64,000 bases of DNA. Source: JBAXXL01 sp037127915 (GTDB taxonomy: Bacteria; Bacteroidota; Ignavibacteria; Kapaibacteriales; UBA2268). The notes under the pieces were generated by a model. It was not told the origin of the DNA, did no database searches, and saw only the letters and a program-made list of their open reading frames with translations. Position numbers and translations under genes: made by a program. Location: the NCBI GenBank assembly GCA_037127915.1, contig JBAXXL010000003.1:85596-149595 (forward strand), read 5' to 3'. Below are positions 25,151 through 33,898 of this stretch, one piece after another (within the stretch, counting starts at the first letter, position 1; each line of letters starts with the position of its first letter).

Positions 25151-26152
25151 ATGAAAAAAGTATTTATACTATCTAGCTTAGTAATAAGCATTTTTCTTTG
25201 TGCAAATGCACTACACAGCCAAACTACTGGTCTCTTTACTATGGATTATACATATAATGGTGTAAAGTACCCTATTTCATTCTATGTACCTGAGGATTAT
25301 TCAGCAAATCAAAACTATCCGATGATATTCGGATGGCACGGAAACGGCATGCCCGGAACAGATATGGTAAGTTGGCTTTATTCTACAATCGGACAAAAAG
25401 AAAAAATTATTCTAGTTTGTCCTGACATTGCTGGTGTTACTGATGGAACAACATTGAGCAGTATTATTAATGCCGCATTACAATACACATCAACAACATA
25501 TAAAATTGACCCCGGGAAAATGGTTGTTTCAGGATTCTCTATGGGTGGTGGCATTGCGTATCAACTTGGATTACAAAACCCAACTCTCTTCAAAGGAATT
25601 ATTGGTATGTCTCCGGCTATTGGCAGCGGCGATTTTACACAAACTATGTGGGACAATATTAAAAGTATTCGTATGGCAACTATCGATGGCGACAAAGATG
25701 TTAACTACCAAGTAGTTAATACTTTGATGACAGATATAAAAAACAAAGGTGGTAACTTGCTTTATATTGTTAAACCCGGTGTTGAACACGCGGATCAAAC
25801 ATACTTCAGTTCGCAGGAATATTTTGATGATTATAAAAGATGCTGGGATTATATTTTTGGTAATGTTTCTGTTGAAGATCAAACCCTCACTGATTTCAAT
25901 ATAAACATTTTCCCAAATCCGATAACTGAATGGGCAAACGTATCGTATTCGATTGAAAATCAAACATACTTAACAATTACTATACAAAATTCACTTGGTG
26001 AAGTTATATCAACAGCTGTAAATAATCAATTGGTTAATAGCGGAAACTATACAGATTTAATTGAAACAAGATCGTTACTTCCGGGCGTATATTTCTGTAC
26101 AATTAAAACTGATTTTAGTTCTGAAACTAAGAAATTCGTTGTAGTGAAATAA
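25151..26152 (+). CDS. Secreted alpha/beta-hydrolase with T9SS sorting domain
   Basis: The 333-residue product has a signal peptide (to about LHSQ) and a PHB-depolymerase/feruloyl-esterase-like hydrolase domain: PMIFGWHGNGMPG (oxyanion side), the nucleophile Ser130 in VSGFSMGGGIA, Asp in IDGDKDVNY and His213 in KPGVEHAD. The last 80 residues are a T9SS type A domain: NIFPNPITEWANVSYSI, SLGEVI, LLPGVYFCTI, KKFVVVK. It should hydrolyse an ester outside the cell; the substrate is unknown. Followed by a strong terminator. Confidence 0.85.
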   Translation: MKKVFILSSLVISIFLCANALHSQTTGLFTMDYTYNGVKYPISFYVPEDYSANQNYPMIFGWHGNGMPGTDMVSWLYSTIGQKEKIILVCPDIAGVTDGTTLSSIINAALQYTSTTYKIDPGKMVVSGFSMGGGIAYQLGLQNPTLFKGIIGMSPAIGSGDFTQTMWDNIKSIRMATIDGDKDVNYQVVNTLMTDIKNKGGNLLYIVKPGVEHADQTYFSSQEYFDDYKRCWDYIFGNVSVEDQTLTDFNINIFPNPITEWANVSYSIENQTYLTITIQNSLGEVISTAVNNQLVNSGNYTDLIETRSLLPGVYFCTIKTDFSSETKKFVVVK

Positions 26153-26182
26153 CCAAAAAAAATATTTTACTTAATCTATTGT

Positions 26183-26215
26183 AAACGGCGGTATAATTAT
26201 CCGCCGTTTTTTTTT
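26183..26215 (+). terminator. Terminator of the hydrolase gene
   Basis: Perfect 9-bp stem AAACGGCGG/CCGCCGTTT (26183-26191 with 26201-26209), a 9-base AT loop and a long T tract. Confidence 0.93.
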
Positions 26216-26369
26216 ATTTAATTATTTTTTGTAAGTGCTTAACAATTTTATTAGGTATTGATAATTAAATAATTTTTTCTCTATCTCACTATTTTAATAT
26301 ATATATTATTTTTTTTTAATAAAATAATAAATATTTTTATTATTCGTTAAAGAAATTATTAGGACAACA

Positions 26370-26377
26370 TAATTTTG
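26370..26377 (+). promoter_or_regulatory. Possible -7 element for the 1498-residue protein gene
   Basis: TAATTTTG, matching TAnnTTTG, lies 37 bp before the ATG at 26415. The TTTG partner box is not evident. The same octamer precedes the fluoride riboswitch and the T9SS gene at 42488. Confidence 0.35.
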
Positions 26378-26414
26378 TACTATATAAAAATTTTAAAACA
26401 ATATCGAGGTACAG

Positions 26415-29400
26415 ATGAATACTAAGTCATACAATATACACAATAGTGTTTCGCAAAATCCCATACCTATGGGCAGATCCAAAATGAGTCTGTTAAAATT
26501 ATTTCCATTGTTGATTTTGATGATTAGCCTAATTACAACATTGGCTACTGCTCAAACATTAACAATTAGTAAATCCAACAATGCTACTAATCCAATTGCA
26601 TCGGGTTTGGCATTTACATATACCATTACTTATAGTTGGTCAGGAGGTGCACCGGGTACACTTTATATCACAGATAACGTTCCCGCAAATTTGGATGTAA
26701 TTAGCGCTTTGCCTACAAGTCCAATTTCTACAATAACCGGTAATCAAGTAACATTCGCTATCAGCGGTCTAACCTTGCCAAGTGGTGCCGGAACAGTTCA
26801 AATTAATGCTATGTTTAAACCGGGAGTGACTTGCGCAGGTGCTCAAGCCTGTAACCAAGCTAGCATTTCATTAAACCCAAGCCAAGGTAATGCAGTCGTA
26901 TCAAATCGAGATTGTGTTACAGCGGGTACACCAACAAACAAATGGATATTTGAGAAAAGATTAATTGCAGGTTGTGCAATTGACGACGAAGTTTATTTTA
27001 TGATATCAATAACAAGCCCTCCCGGCTCTGATATTGGTGGATTAAATTTAACTAACTTATCATTAAGTGACTTTTTACCTCCGGGCGCAGTTATTACAGG
27101 TGTAATTGCAGGTGGATGGGGAGGTTGGTCCGGTTGGACAGGAACTACTTTAACAGGTGGCCCTTCACAATTAACAGTATCTCCATGGAGTCCTTTCTAT
27201 GTAACTTATGTAAAAGTTAAATTCCCATCTCCAACTTTTGTTGCGGGTCAGACGGCTATAAATAAAGCTGACTTCACATTTAATACTCCATGCGATCAAA
27301 AAATGATTACTTGGAGTGATACTGCGAAAGTAGTATTATGTAATGGTGTAAATTCGGGTTCTATTGGCAAATGGTTATCTTTGTCAATGTATTTCCCTAA
27401 CAATCCAAGTTGGTCTCCGGTATTTACTCCTGGCTGCTGTGGAACATATACTATGGCTTATAATAATACAGGAACCTTAACTCAATCAAATTTCGTAATG
27501 GTTGACGATGTTCCGCCGGAAGTTGATGTAAACACAATTAGAACTTATGTTCCAGCCGGTAACGCTCCACTAACATTGGAAGTATATAATTGGAGTGCAG
27601 GTACCTGCCAAGCAGTTCCTTGCACAACTGTTGTGTATAATACTCCTGGTTATTACAATTTAACAGTTCCCCCGAGCTGTACAAACGTATGCAAAGTAAA
27701 ATGGTCTTATTCCGGTACAATCGGAGTAGCCGCTGGGGTATATAATTACTTGGATGTTTGCGTACGTACTACAAATTACACAAATGGTGCTCCTGTTTTA
27801 GCCGGTAATAATATCATAAATTCGGTTACTGCTTCTGCAACAGGTTTGGCTCCATTAACAGCAACAAATATTAAGGTAGTTGATCCAACAAAACCTAAGG
27901 TTATTCCAACTAAACTATTCATAGGTGGATGTACCTCACCGGGATGTCAAGTTACTCCGGGCGGTCCATTCCAACCAGGTGATATAGTACGTTACAGAAT
28001 AGCAGTAACAAATATTGGTAATGCTAATGCAACAACTTGTGCTATAAACGACATCTTACCGGCTGGTTTAACTTACGCTGGTAATGAAACATATTTTTAC
28101 GGTTCATTCAATTGGATGATATACATTTACAATCCACCTTGTTGTTCATTAACTGTAGCAATTCCTTCGCAAATTGGTGGTAGTATTACATCTCCAAGTG
28201 TTGGTGCTACTAACCTAAATTGGACTTTCCCTGTATTACCAGGACGTTGCGATGGTACCGTTGATTATTTCTTAATTGACTTTGATGTTAAGATTTCCGA
28301 TACACCACCTGCACCTCCGGGACAATATCTAAATACATTCGACTTTACCGCAAGTAATGTACCGACTGTAACTTCAAATGTTGCTGTGCTTACTGTTAAT
28401 GCAGTATCTCAATTACAAGCTATCAAAGAGGTTAGGAAGCATGGCACTCAGGATCCTTGGACCCCAAGTGTTTTGATTCCGGCAAATGGTATAGCTGATT
28501 TCAAATTAACTGTTAAAAACACAGGTAATACATATTTATCAAATGTATGTGTATTAGATATAATGCCGCATTTGGGCGATGTTAAAGTTTTACCTGCATA
28601 TACCGGCCGCGGCAGTGTTATGGATATTCCATACAATCCTGCTGATGGTCCTGTAACAATTACACCAACCGGTTTCACAACATATTATAATACAGTAGGT
28701 CTGAATCCATCTAAAAACCCAACTCGTTCAACTGAATGTGGTGGTTTCTGCGGAGTTGCAGATCCTGCAGGTGCAGTAACCGGAATATTCGGAGCAACGC
28801 CGGCACAAACATTCTCTTTGAGAATAAACGCTAATTCTGGAGTTAATTTAGCTCCTGGAGCATCTTTGGGTATTATTATTCCAACAAAAGTTCCAACCCC
28901 ACTCGCTCCTGTTGAAAATACTGCCTGCAACTCATTTGCTATTCACGCTTATCCGCTTGGTATTCCAAGTGTTTGTTTAGCGGCTGAATCAAACAACGCT
29001 TGTGTACAAGTTGAACCACCAAAACCTTGCTTTGTTTTAACAGAACAGAGGTTGAACTGTGTTGGTCAAAATTCGAGTGGAAATTGGGTATATCAATTAC
29101 AATTTAATATCACAAATCAAAGTGGTCAGAACGGTGTTCTTTCCATAATACCAAGCTCCGGTACAATTATTAGTATTAATCCAACAACATTGCCTAATAA
29201 TGTTCCAACCAACGTAAACGCGGCTTATTTATCCGCAGGTGCAAATGGTTCTGTATGCTTTAATGTTATATTAAGTGGTCCAAACCATAATGTTCTATGC
29301 GACACTACATTCTGTTTAGACTTGAAACCATGTCCAAACCCTTGTCCATGCCCTATCCAAATTAAATTTGAAAAACCTCAAGCTTCACAAGCTTCAGGCA

Positions 29401-30911
29401 ATCAGATTTGGATAAATAACCTACTGACTGTAGGTAGTGTAATGAAAATCAAAGCTTCAATTATCAGCGCTACGGTAAATCAAACATGCTTGTTTGGTGG
29501 TACGACTACCTATACTCCTGCGGCTGTGATAAGCTCGGTAGCATGGAATCCAATCACAACAGTTGGTATTGGGACTTCTGAAGTAGTATGGACAAATTCA
29601 CTTTGCCCATCATTCAATGGACAACAATTTGGTATGTACTTAGATGTACCGTCTGCACCAAGTAAAAAATGCTATCAAATAGTAAATATCTGCATTCGCT
29701 ACACAATTACTGATTGTAAGTGCCAAACCTGTGATACAGTAATATGCTATAGAATCACACGTAAATGGATGCCTATTATATATAATGATAATATAGGAAT
29801 AGGCACTACAAAAGGTGGTTTGGGATTATTAGCTGAAGAACCTAATTTTGTTCAAATAGCAATGTCTTCAGACACAAAAGGTGTCTTGACTATTATTAAT
29901 CCTGCAGAAGATGAATATACAACAGGTATAACATTACAATCATTAACATTATCTACTTCCCCTGGTGTAAGAGCCATCGGAATGAAACCTACTTTGAAGC
30001 CATGGACAGATGGTGTAGTTGGCGATAATGGTATAACAAGCACGGGTGTTTTAGCCCCTGGTGAGAAAATGGTATTCAACTTACTATATGAAAATGCGGA
30101 TCTATTTAAAACTTGGGTTAATAATTTGAAGTTCAAATTTACTATTGCCGGTATTCCGGATACTCTGAGTGGCATGAATAAAATAACCGTTCGTACTCCG
30201 GGTGCTGTTGGCGGCGATATACTACTCGGCGACAATACAGGTGATAAAATTCCTGATGCACGGACTTACGCTTTATTCTTCAAAAACGCAAATTCGACCA
30301 AAGACACAATCGGAAAATTGGTACTTAAGCTAAAAGCAGGACAAATTTTAGCCGTTGGACCATATTTGGATAATCAAGAAGTTTCCTTAAGCGGGTTCTC
30401 AGTCAATGGTGGACAGTTTGCTTTACTACCTGGGACTCCTGAAAGTAATACAGCAATAATGACAGGTATTCCTGCCGGAGCAAATATTGGTCCTATCTAT
30501 ATTACCGTAACGAGCGATAATCCTGAATTAATTACTTTGGATTACCAAACATTAACAAACTCTAACGACATAGTAACAGAAGGTACAGTAGAGCTAAAAA
30601 GTATAATTGGCGCAGTAAATCCTGATGGAGGCAATAACTGGATCAATATCAAGTTATCCGATGCTCAACCTAATCCTACAGATGGAACTACAACATTTAA
30701 GTTCGAATTGGCTGATAATGAGAGTTCAGTTAACCTTGTTGTAACGAATTCTTTGGGAATTACAGTTGCAACAGTACTGAATTCGCAACCATTTAATTCC
30801 GGTACTCATGAAGTAACATTCAACCCGAATGATTTACCAAATGGAGCTTACTACTTTACAATCACAACTAATTCAGAAAAACAAACACGTAAGTTTATAA
30901 TTTTAAGATAA
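26415..30911 (+). CDS. Giant adhesin-like surface protein with DUF11-type repeats and T9SS domain
   Basis: The 1498-residue product starts with an unusually long polar leader of about 23 residues before a signal helix (LLKLFPLLILMISLITTLATAQ). A start at the ATG at 26484 would give a normal signal peptide, but GAGG lies 8 nt before the first ATG. The body is a series of DUF11/CARDB-type beta-sandwiches: AFTYTITYSWSGGAPGTLYITDNVP, DIVRYRIAVTNIGNANATTC, ADFKLTVKNTGNTYLSNVCVLDIMP. It is unusually rich in Cys (CxxC, GCCG, CPNPCPCP), suggesting disulphides. The end is a T9SS type A domain (SDAQPNPTDGTTTFKFEL, LPNGAYYFTI, RKFIILR). A surface structural or adhesive role is inferred. Confidence 0.83.
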   Translation: MNTKSYNIHNSVSQNPIPMGRSKMSLLKLFPLLILMISLITTLATAQTLTISKSNNATNPIASGLAFTYTITYSWSGGAPGTLYITDNVPANLDVISALPTSPISTITGNQVTFAISGLTLPSGAGTVQINAMFKPGVTCAGAQACNQASISLNPSQGNAVVSNRDCVTAGTPTNKWIFEKRLIAGCAIDDEVYFMISITSPPGSDIGGLNLTNLSLSDFLPPGAVITGVIAGGWGGWSGWTGTTLTGGPSQLTVSPWSPFYVTYVKVKFPSPTFVAGQTAINKADFTFNTPCDQKMITWSDTAKVVLCNGVNSGSIGKWLSLSMYFPNNPSWSPVFTPGCCGTYTMAYNNTGTLTQSNFVMVDDVPPEVDVNTIRTYVPAGNAPLTLEVYNWSAGTCQAVPCTTVVYNTPGYYNLTVPPSCTNVCKVKWSYSGTIGVAAGVYNYLDVCVRTTNYTNGAPVLAGNNIINSVTASATGLAPLTATNIKVVDPTKPKVIPTKLFIGGCTSPGCQVTPGGPFQPGDIVRYRIAVTNIGNANATTCAINDILPAGLTYAGNETYFYGSFNWMIYIYNPPCCSLTVAIPSQIGGSITSPSVGATNLNWTFPVLPGRCDGTVDYFLIDFDVKISDTPPAPPGQYLNTFDFTASNVPTVTSNVAVLTVNAVSQLQAIKEVRKHGTQDPWTPSVLIPANGIADFKLTVKNTGNTYLSNVCVLDIMPHLGDVKVLPAYTGRGSVMDIPYNPADGPVTITPTGFTTYYNTVGLNPSKNPTRSTECGGFCGVADPAGAVTGIFGATPAQTFSLRINANSGVNLAPGASLGIIIPTKVPTPLAPVENTACNSFAIHAYPLGIPSVCLAAESNNACVQVEPPKPCFVLTEQRLNCVGQNSSGNWVYQLQFNITNQSGQNGVLSIIPSSGTIISINPTTLPNNVPTNVNAAYLSAGANGSVCFNVILSGPNHNVLCDTTFCLDLKPCPNPCPCPIQIKFEKPQASQASGNQIWINNLLTVGSVMKIKASIISATVNQTCLFGGTTTYTPAAVISSVAWNPITTVGIGTSEVVWTNSLCPSFNGQQFGMYLDVPSAPSKKCYQIVNICIRYTITDCKCQTCDTVICYRITRKWMPIIYNDNIGIGTTKGGLGLLAEEPNFVQIAMSSDTKGVLTIINPAEDEYTTGITLQSLTLSTSPGVRAIGMKPTLKPWTDGVVGDNGITSTGVLAPGEKMVFNLLYENADLFKTWVNNLKFKFTIAGIPDTLSGMNKITVRTPGAVGGDILLGDNTGDKIPDARTYALFFKNANSTKDTIGKLVLKLKAGQILAVGPYLDNQEVSLSGFSVNGGQFALLPGTPESNTAIMTGIPAGANIGPIYITVTSDNPELITLDYQTLTNSNDIVTEGTVELKSIIGAVNPDGGNNWINIKLSDAQPNPTDGTTTFKFELADNESSVNLVVTNSLGITVATVLNSQPFNSGTHEVTFNPNDLPNGAYYFTITTNSEKQTRKFIILR

Positions 30912-30930
30912 CAATTAAATTATTTTAATC

Positions 30931-30966
30931 AAAACGCCGTATGATTTTTCATACGGCGTTTTTTTA
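30931..30966 (+). terminator. Terminator of the 1498-residue protein gene
   Basis: A 14-bp perfect stem (30931-30944 with 30949-30962, core AACGCCGTATGA), TTTT loop and T tract, 20 bp past the stop. One of the strongest terminators in the window. Confidence 0.95.
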
Positions 30967-31144
30967 TTCCATTGCCTATATTAATTTTTAGGTATAACTT
31001 AATTTATTTTTTTGTTGAACTCAAATAATATATTTTTGCCTTTTTTAATATTTTTATTAGTTTTTATAAAATAAGATATTTTAGTCTTCGTCAACAATTG
31101 TAAAATTAGAAACAATTTTAAAAAATGATTTAACAGGTAGAATA

Positions 31145-31795
31145 ATGAAAAACAGAATCCTACAATCATCCAGAAATAAGCTCAAAATCCTAATAATTCT
31201 TTTGATATTTGGGCTATATTCAAGTTCTCAAGTGCTATATTCTCAAGCGCTTTATAGCATTTCCAATAACAAAGATGTCAATATGAAATTATCCGGAACA
31301 TCTACTTTACACAATTGGAATATGAATAGTAAATCCATAGTTGGAGAAGCTAATTTTGAATTCGCTGGTGACAATTTATCAGAATTAAAAGACTTATCAT
31401 CGCTGAAGGTGATTTTGCCTACATCTAGCTTAAAAAGTAAAGAAAAACAGATGGATAAAAATGTATATGGTGCTTTAAAAGCAGACAAGTACAAAGATAT
31501 TGTATTTAAAATAACATCAGCTAACGTTCAACCTAAACAAAATAATAGGTATCAACTTAAGACGGTTGGCAATTTGACTATAGCAGGTGTAACCCGTCAA
31601 GTTAATTTAGATGTATTTTGTCAAATTAATGAAGACCAAACAATTACTTGTAGTGGTACAGAAAAACTTAAAATGACAGATTATCAGGTTACCCCCCCAA
31701 CATTTTTACTCGGTGCCATGAAAACCGGCGACGAAGTAACTTTAGATTTCACAGTAGTATTTAAAAAATCAAATTTATCATCAATTAATCATTAA
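31145..31795 (+). CDS. YceI-family lipid-binding-like periplasmic protein
   Basis: The 216-residue product has a signal region followed by a YceI beta-barrel: MKLSGTSTLHNWNM, LKVILPTSSLKSKEKQMDKNVYGALKADKYKDIVFKI, YQLKTVGNLTIAGVTRQVNLDV and a final VTLDFTVVFKK. The pattern G-x-S-x-x-H-x-W, then a K-x-x-x-M-x-x-x-L-x-x-x-x-x-x-I-x-F segment, is typical. YceI proteins bind isoprenoid-type lipids in solved structures. It lies 11 bp before the putative barrel gene, suggesting joint function in the envelope. Confidence 0.88.
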   Translation: MKNRILQSSRNKLKILIILLIFGLYSSSQVLYSQALYSISNNKDVNMKLSGTSTLHNWNMNSKSIVGEANFEFAGDNLSELKDLSSLKVILPTSSLKSKEKQMDKNVYGALKADKYKDIVFKITSANVQPKQNNRYQLKTVGNLTIAGVTRQVNLDVFCQINEDQTITCSGTEKLKMTDYQVTPPTFLLGAMKTGDEVTLDFTVVFKKSNLSSINH

Positions 31796-31806
31796 GGAAT
31801 ATCAAA

Positions 31807-33108
31807 ATGAAATTTCTATCTCTTATTATATTGCTAAGCATTTCTTTTGGGATATTATCTGCCCAAGAATCAAAAATGCAGTATTTCCGCTATAACGATC
31901 AAAGAAGCTTAAATATCTTCGAAACAAGTAAAGACGACAACACACAATTTAACGGCTTAAATGTAAAAATCGGCGGTGGGTTCACCCAAAATTTCCAAGC
32001 CTTAAAAGACGAGAATATATCTACGGTTGATGCTACAAAATTGATTCCGCTAACTAACGGCTTTAATTTAGCAATGGCTAACTTGAATATTGACGTACAA
32101 TTGGCTGATGGTATTAGATTAAATGTAACATCTTATTTATCTTCTAAACATCACCAAGAATCATGGGTAAAAGCCGGTTACATACAAATTGACAAACTTC
32201 TATTCTTCAATAGCGAGTTTATCAATAGCGTAATGGAAAATTTAACTTTTAGAGTGGGTGATTTGGAAGTCAACTATGGTGATCAACATTTCCGTAGATC
32301 TGATGGCGGTAACTCAATTTTGAATCCTTTTGTTGAAAACTATATAATGGATGAATTTGCAACTGAAATCGGCGGTGAAGTATATTATCATTCTAATTTT
32401 GGATTATTCGGCATGGTTGGTGTAACTAATGGTGCATTAAACCCAACGGTAGTTAAAACAGCGGTTATTGACTCCGCAACCAAAGAGCTAAACTATCAAG
32501 CACCGGCTATTTATGCTAAATTAGGCTATGATAAAACTTTCGATAATGATTTAAGAATCAGATTATCCGGTTCATATTATGGTTGTAAAAGCGCTTTATC
32601 AAATACTCTGTTCGGTGGTGATAGAACAGGATCAAATTACTTCTTAGTAATGGAACCTACTACAGCAACAACAACCGCTAACGCTTTTTCCGGAAGATTG
32701 AATCCTGGTTTCAGAGAAGAAGTTAGTACTATTATGATTAATCCATTTATCAAGTGGAAAGGCTTAGAGTTCTTCGGAACTTATGAAATGGCATCAGGTA
32801 GAGCCGTAACTGAATCAGTAACTAGAAAAGCTACTCAAATGGCTGCAGACTTAATTTATCGCTTCCCAGCTGAAAAAGAAAATTTCTGGGTTGGCGCACG
32901 TTACAATACAGTTACAGCATCATTACAAAATACAGTTAATGACGTTACAGTAACACGTATAGCCGCATCAGCCGGTTGGTTTATAACACAAAATTTAATG
33001 ATGAAATTAGAGTATGTAACTCAAGAATACAAAGATTATCCATCAACTAGCATTTTAGCCGGTGGCAAATTTAATGGCTTTATGCTATCAGCCGCTGTAG
33101 GTTTCTAA
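31807..33108 (+). CDS. Putative outer-membrane beta-barrel protein
   Basis: The 433-residue product has a signal peptide (MKFLSLIILLSISFGILSAQ) and then repeated amphipathic beta-strands, for example LNVKIGGGFTQNFQAL, IRLNVTSYLSSKH, LRIRLSGSYYG, FWVGARYNTVTASL, NLMMKLEYVTQEY, with the last strand GFMLSAAVGF ending in Phe, a typical outer-membrane insertion signal. No named porin family is recognised with certainty. The segment EVNYGDQHFRRSDGGN suggests a porin-like architecture. Operon with the YceI gene, terminated by the hairpin at 33132-33168. Confidence 0.7.
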   Translation: MKFLSLIILLSISFGILSAQESKMQYFRYNDQRSLNIFETSKDDNTQFNGLNVKIGGGFTQNFQALKDENISTVDATKLIPLTNGFNLAMANLNIDVQLADGIRLNVTSYLSSKHHQESWVKAGYIQIDKLLFFNSEFINSVMENLTFRVGDLEVNYGDQHFRRSDGGNSILNPFVENYIMDEFATEIGGEVYYHSNFGLFGMVGVTNGALNPTVVKTAVIDSATKELNYQAPAIYAKLGYDKTFDNDLRIRLSGSYYGCKSALSNTLFGGDRTGSNYFLVMEPTTATTTANAFSGRLNPGFREEVSTIMINPFIKWKGLEFFGTYEMASGRAVTESVTRKATQMAADLIYRFPAEKENFWVGARYNTVTASLQNTVNDVTVTRIAASAGWFITQNLMMKLEYVTQEYKDYPSTSILAGGKFNGFMLSAAVGF

Positions 33109-33131
33109 CCACCTAATCTTTTGATTTTATA

Positions 33132-33168
33132 AAAAGAGATTATACTTGATTTGAGTATAATCTCTTTT
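33132..33168. terminator. Bidirectional terminator
   Basis: A 15-bp perfect stem AAAAGAGATTATACT/AGTATAATCTCTTTT around a 7-base loop lies between convergent genes (ends 33108 and 33205). Both ends offer T runs, so it can stop transcription from each side. Confidence 0.88.
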
Positions 33169-33204
33169 AATTTTGAAATATTTTGTTAAAAAATAATTGA
33201 TAGT

Positions 33205-33747
33205 TTACGTTATTTGATATCCATAAATAGAATCATATAATTTAGTACTATATTTATAATTAGTATTATTATGTAAATATTCTAACTTTGATAAAATATC
33301 GTCTTTATCTGTTTTCAACAAACTGAGTTCAAGATATAAACTAAAGCACGCAATTGAATATACATATTGATTCAAATAATAAAAAAGTTCTCCCAAATTC
33401 TTGAATATAGATTCAAAATAATATCCACCCAACAAATTCATTTGAGCAAAATTCCAAGCTTCGCTGTATCTTCCTCCCTCATATAAATCATTGTATTCCG
33501 ACATGGTTGATTCATTCCAGATAATTGATTCTAAATGATATTTAAATACTATATTGCACATTTTCTCTAATGTAACAAAATCATTTTCTTTAATAAGAAG
33601 AGCTAGCCTATACTCCATTAAAGCAAGACTGAAATCATCACTTTTACAAAGTGTATCACCTCTTCTGTTATATTTTTTATAATAGTCGAAATTTGGTAAT
33701 CCTCTTTTACCTAATTTCTTGGCAAATAACTTATTTATTATTTTCAT
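33205..33747 (-). CDS. Uncharacterised protein with TPR-like helices
   Basis: The 180-residue product lacks a signal peptide and a recognised family. It has helix pairs reminiscent of tetratricopeptide repeats: GDTLCKSDDFSLALMEYRLALLI, YEGGRYSEAWNFAQMNLL and FYYLNQYVYSIACFSLYLELSL. The pattern of small and aromatic residues fits TPR-type helices, though too irregular to call firmly. The coding DNA is AT-rich like the following large gene, which lies 150 bp upstream on the same strand. Protein-protein interaction is inferred only. Confidence 0.6.
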   Translation of the reverse strand: MKIINKLFAKKLGKRGLPNFDYYKKYNRRGDTLCKSDDFSLALMEYRLALLIKENDFVTLEKMCNIVFKYHLESIIWNESTMSEYNDLYEGGRYSEAWNFAQMNLLGGYYFESIFKNLGELFYYLNQYVYSIACFSLYLELSLLKTDKDDILSKLEYLHNNTNYKYSTKLYDSIYGYQIT

Positions 33748-33898
33748 TGTTCATCCCGATATTTATTTAAAATTCGTTTCTTTCAATAATTAACCAGCAA
33801 ACCTCAAAAAGGTGTCTTCGTAAAGTTAACGAGCTTGGCTTCGCTAACATATTTATTATTCTATTTCTCTATCAATTTTGTTAAACAAAATAAATAAA

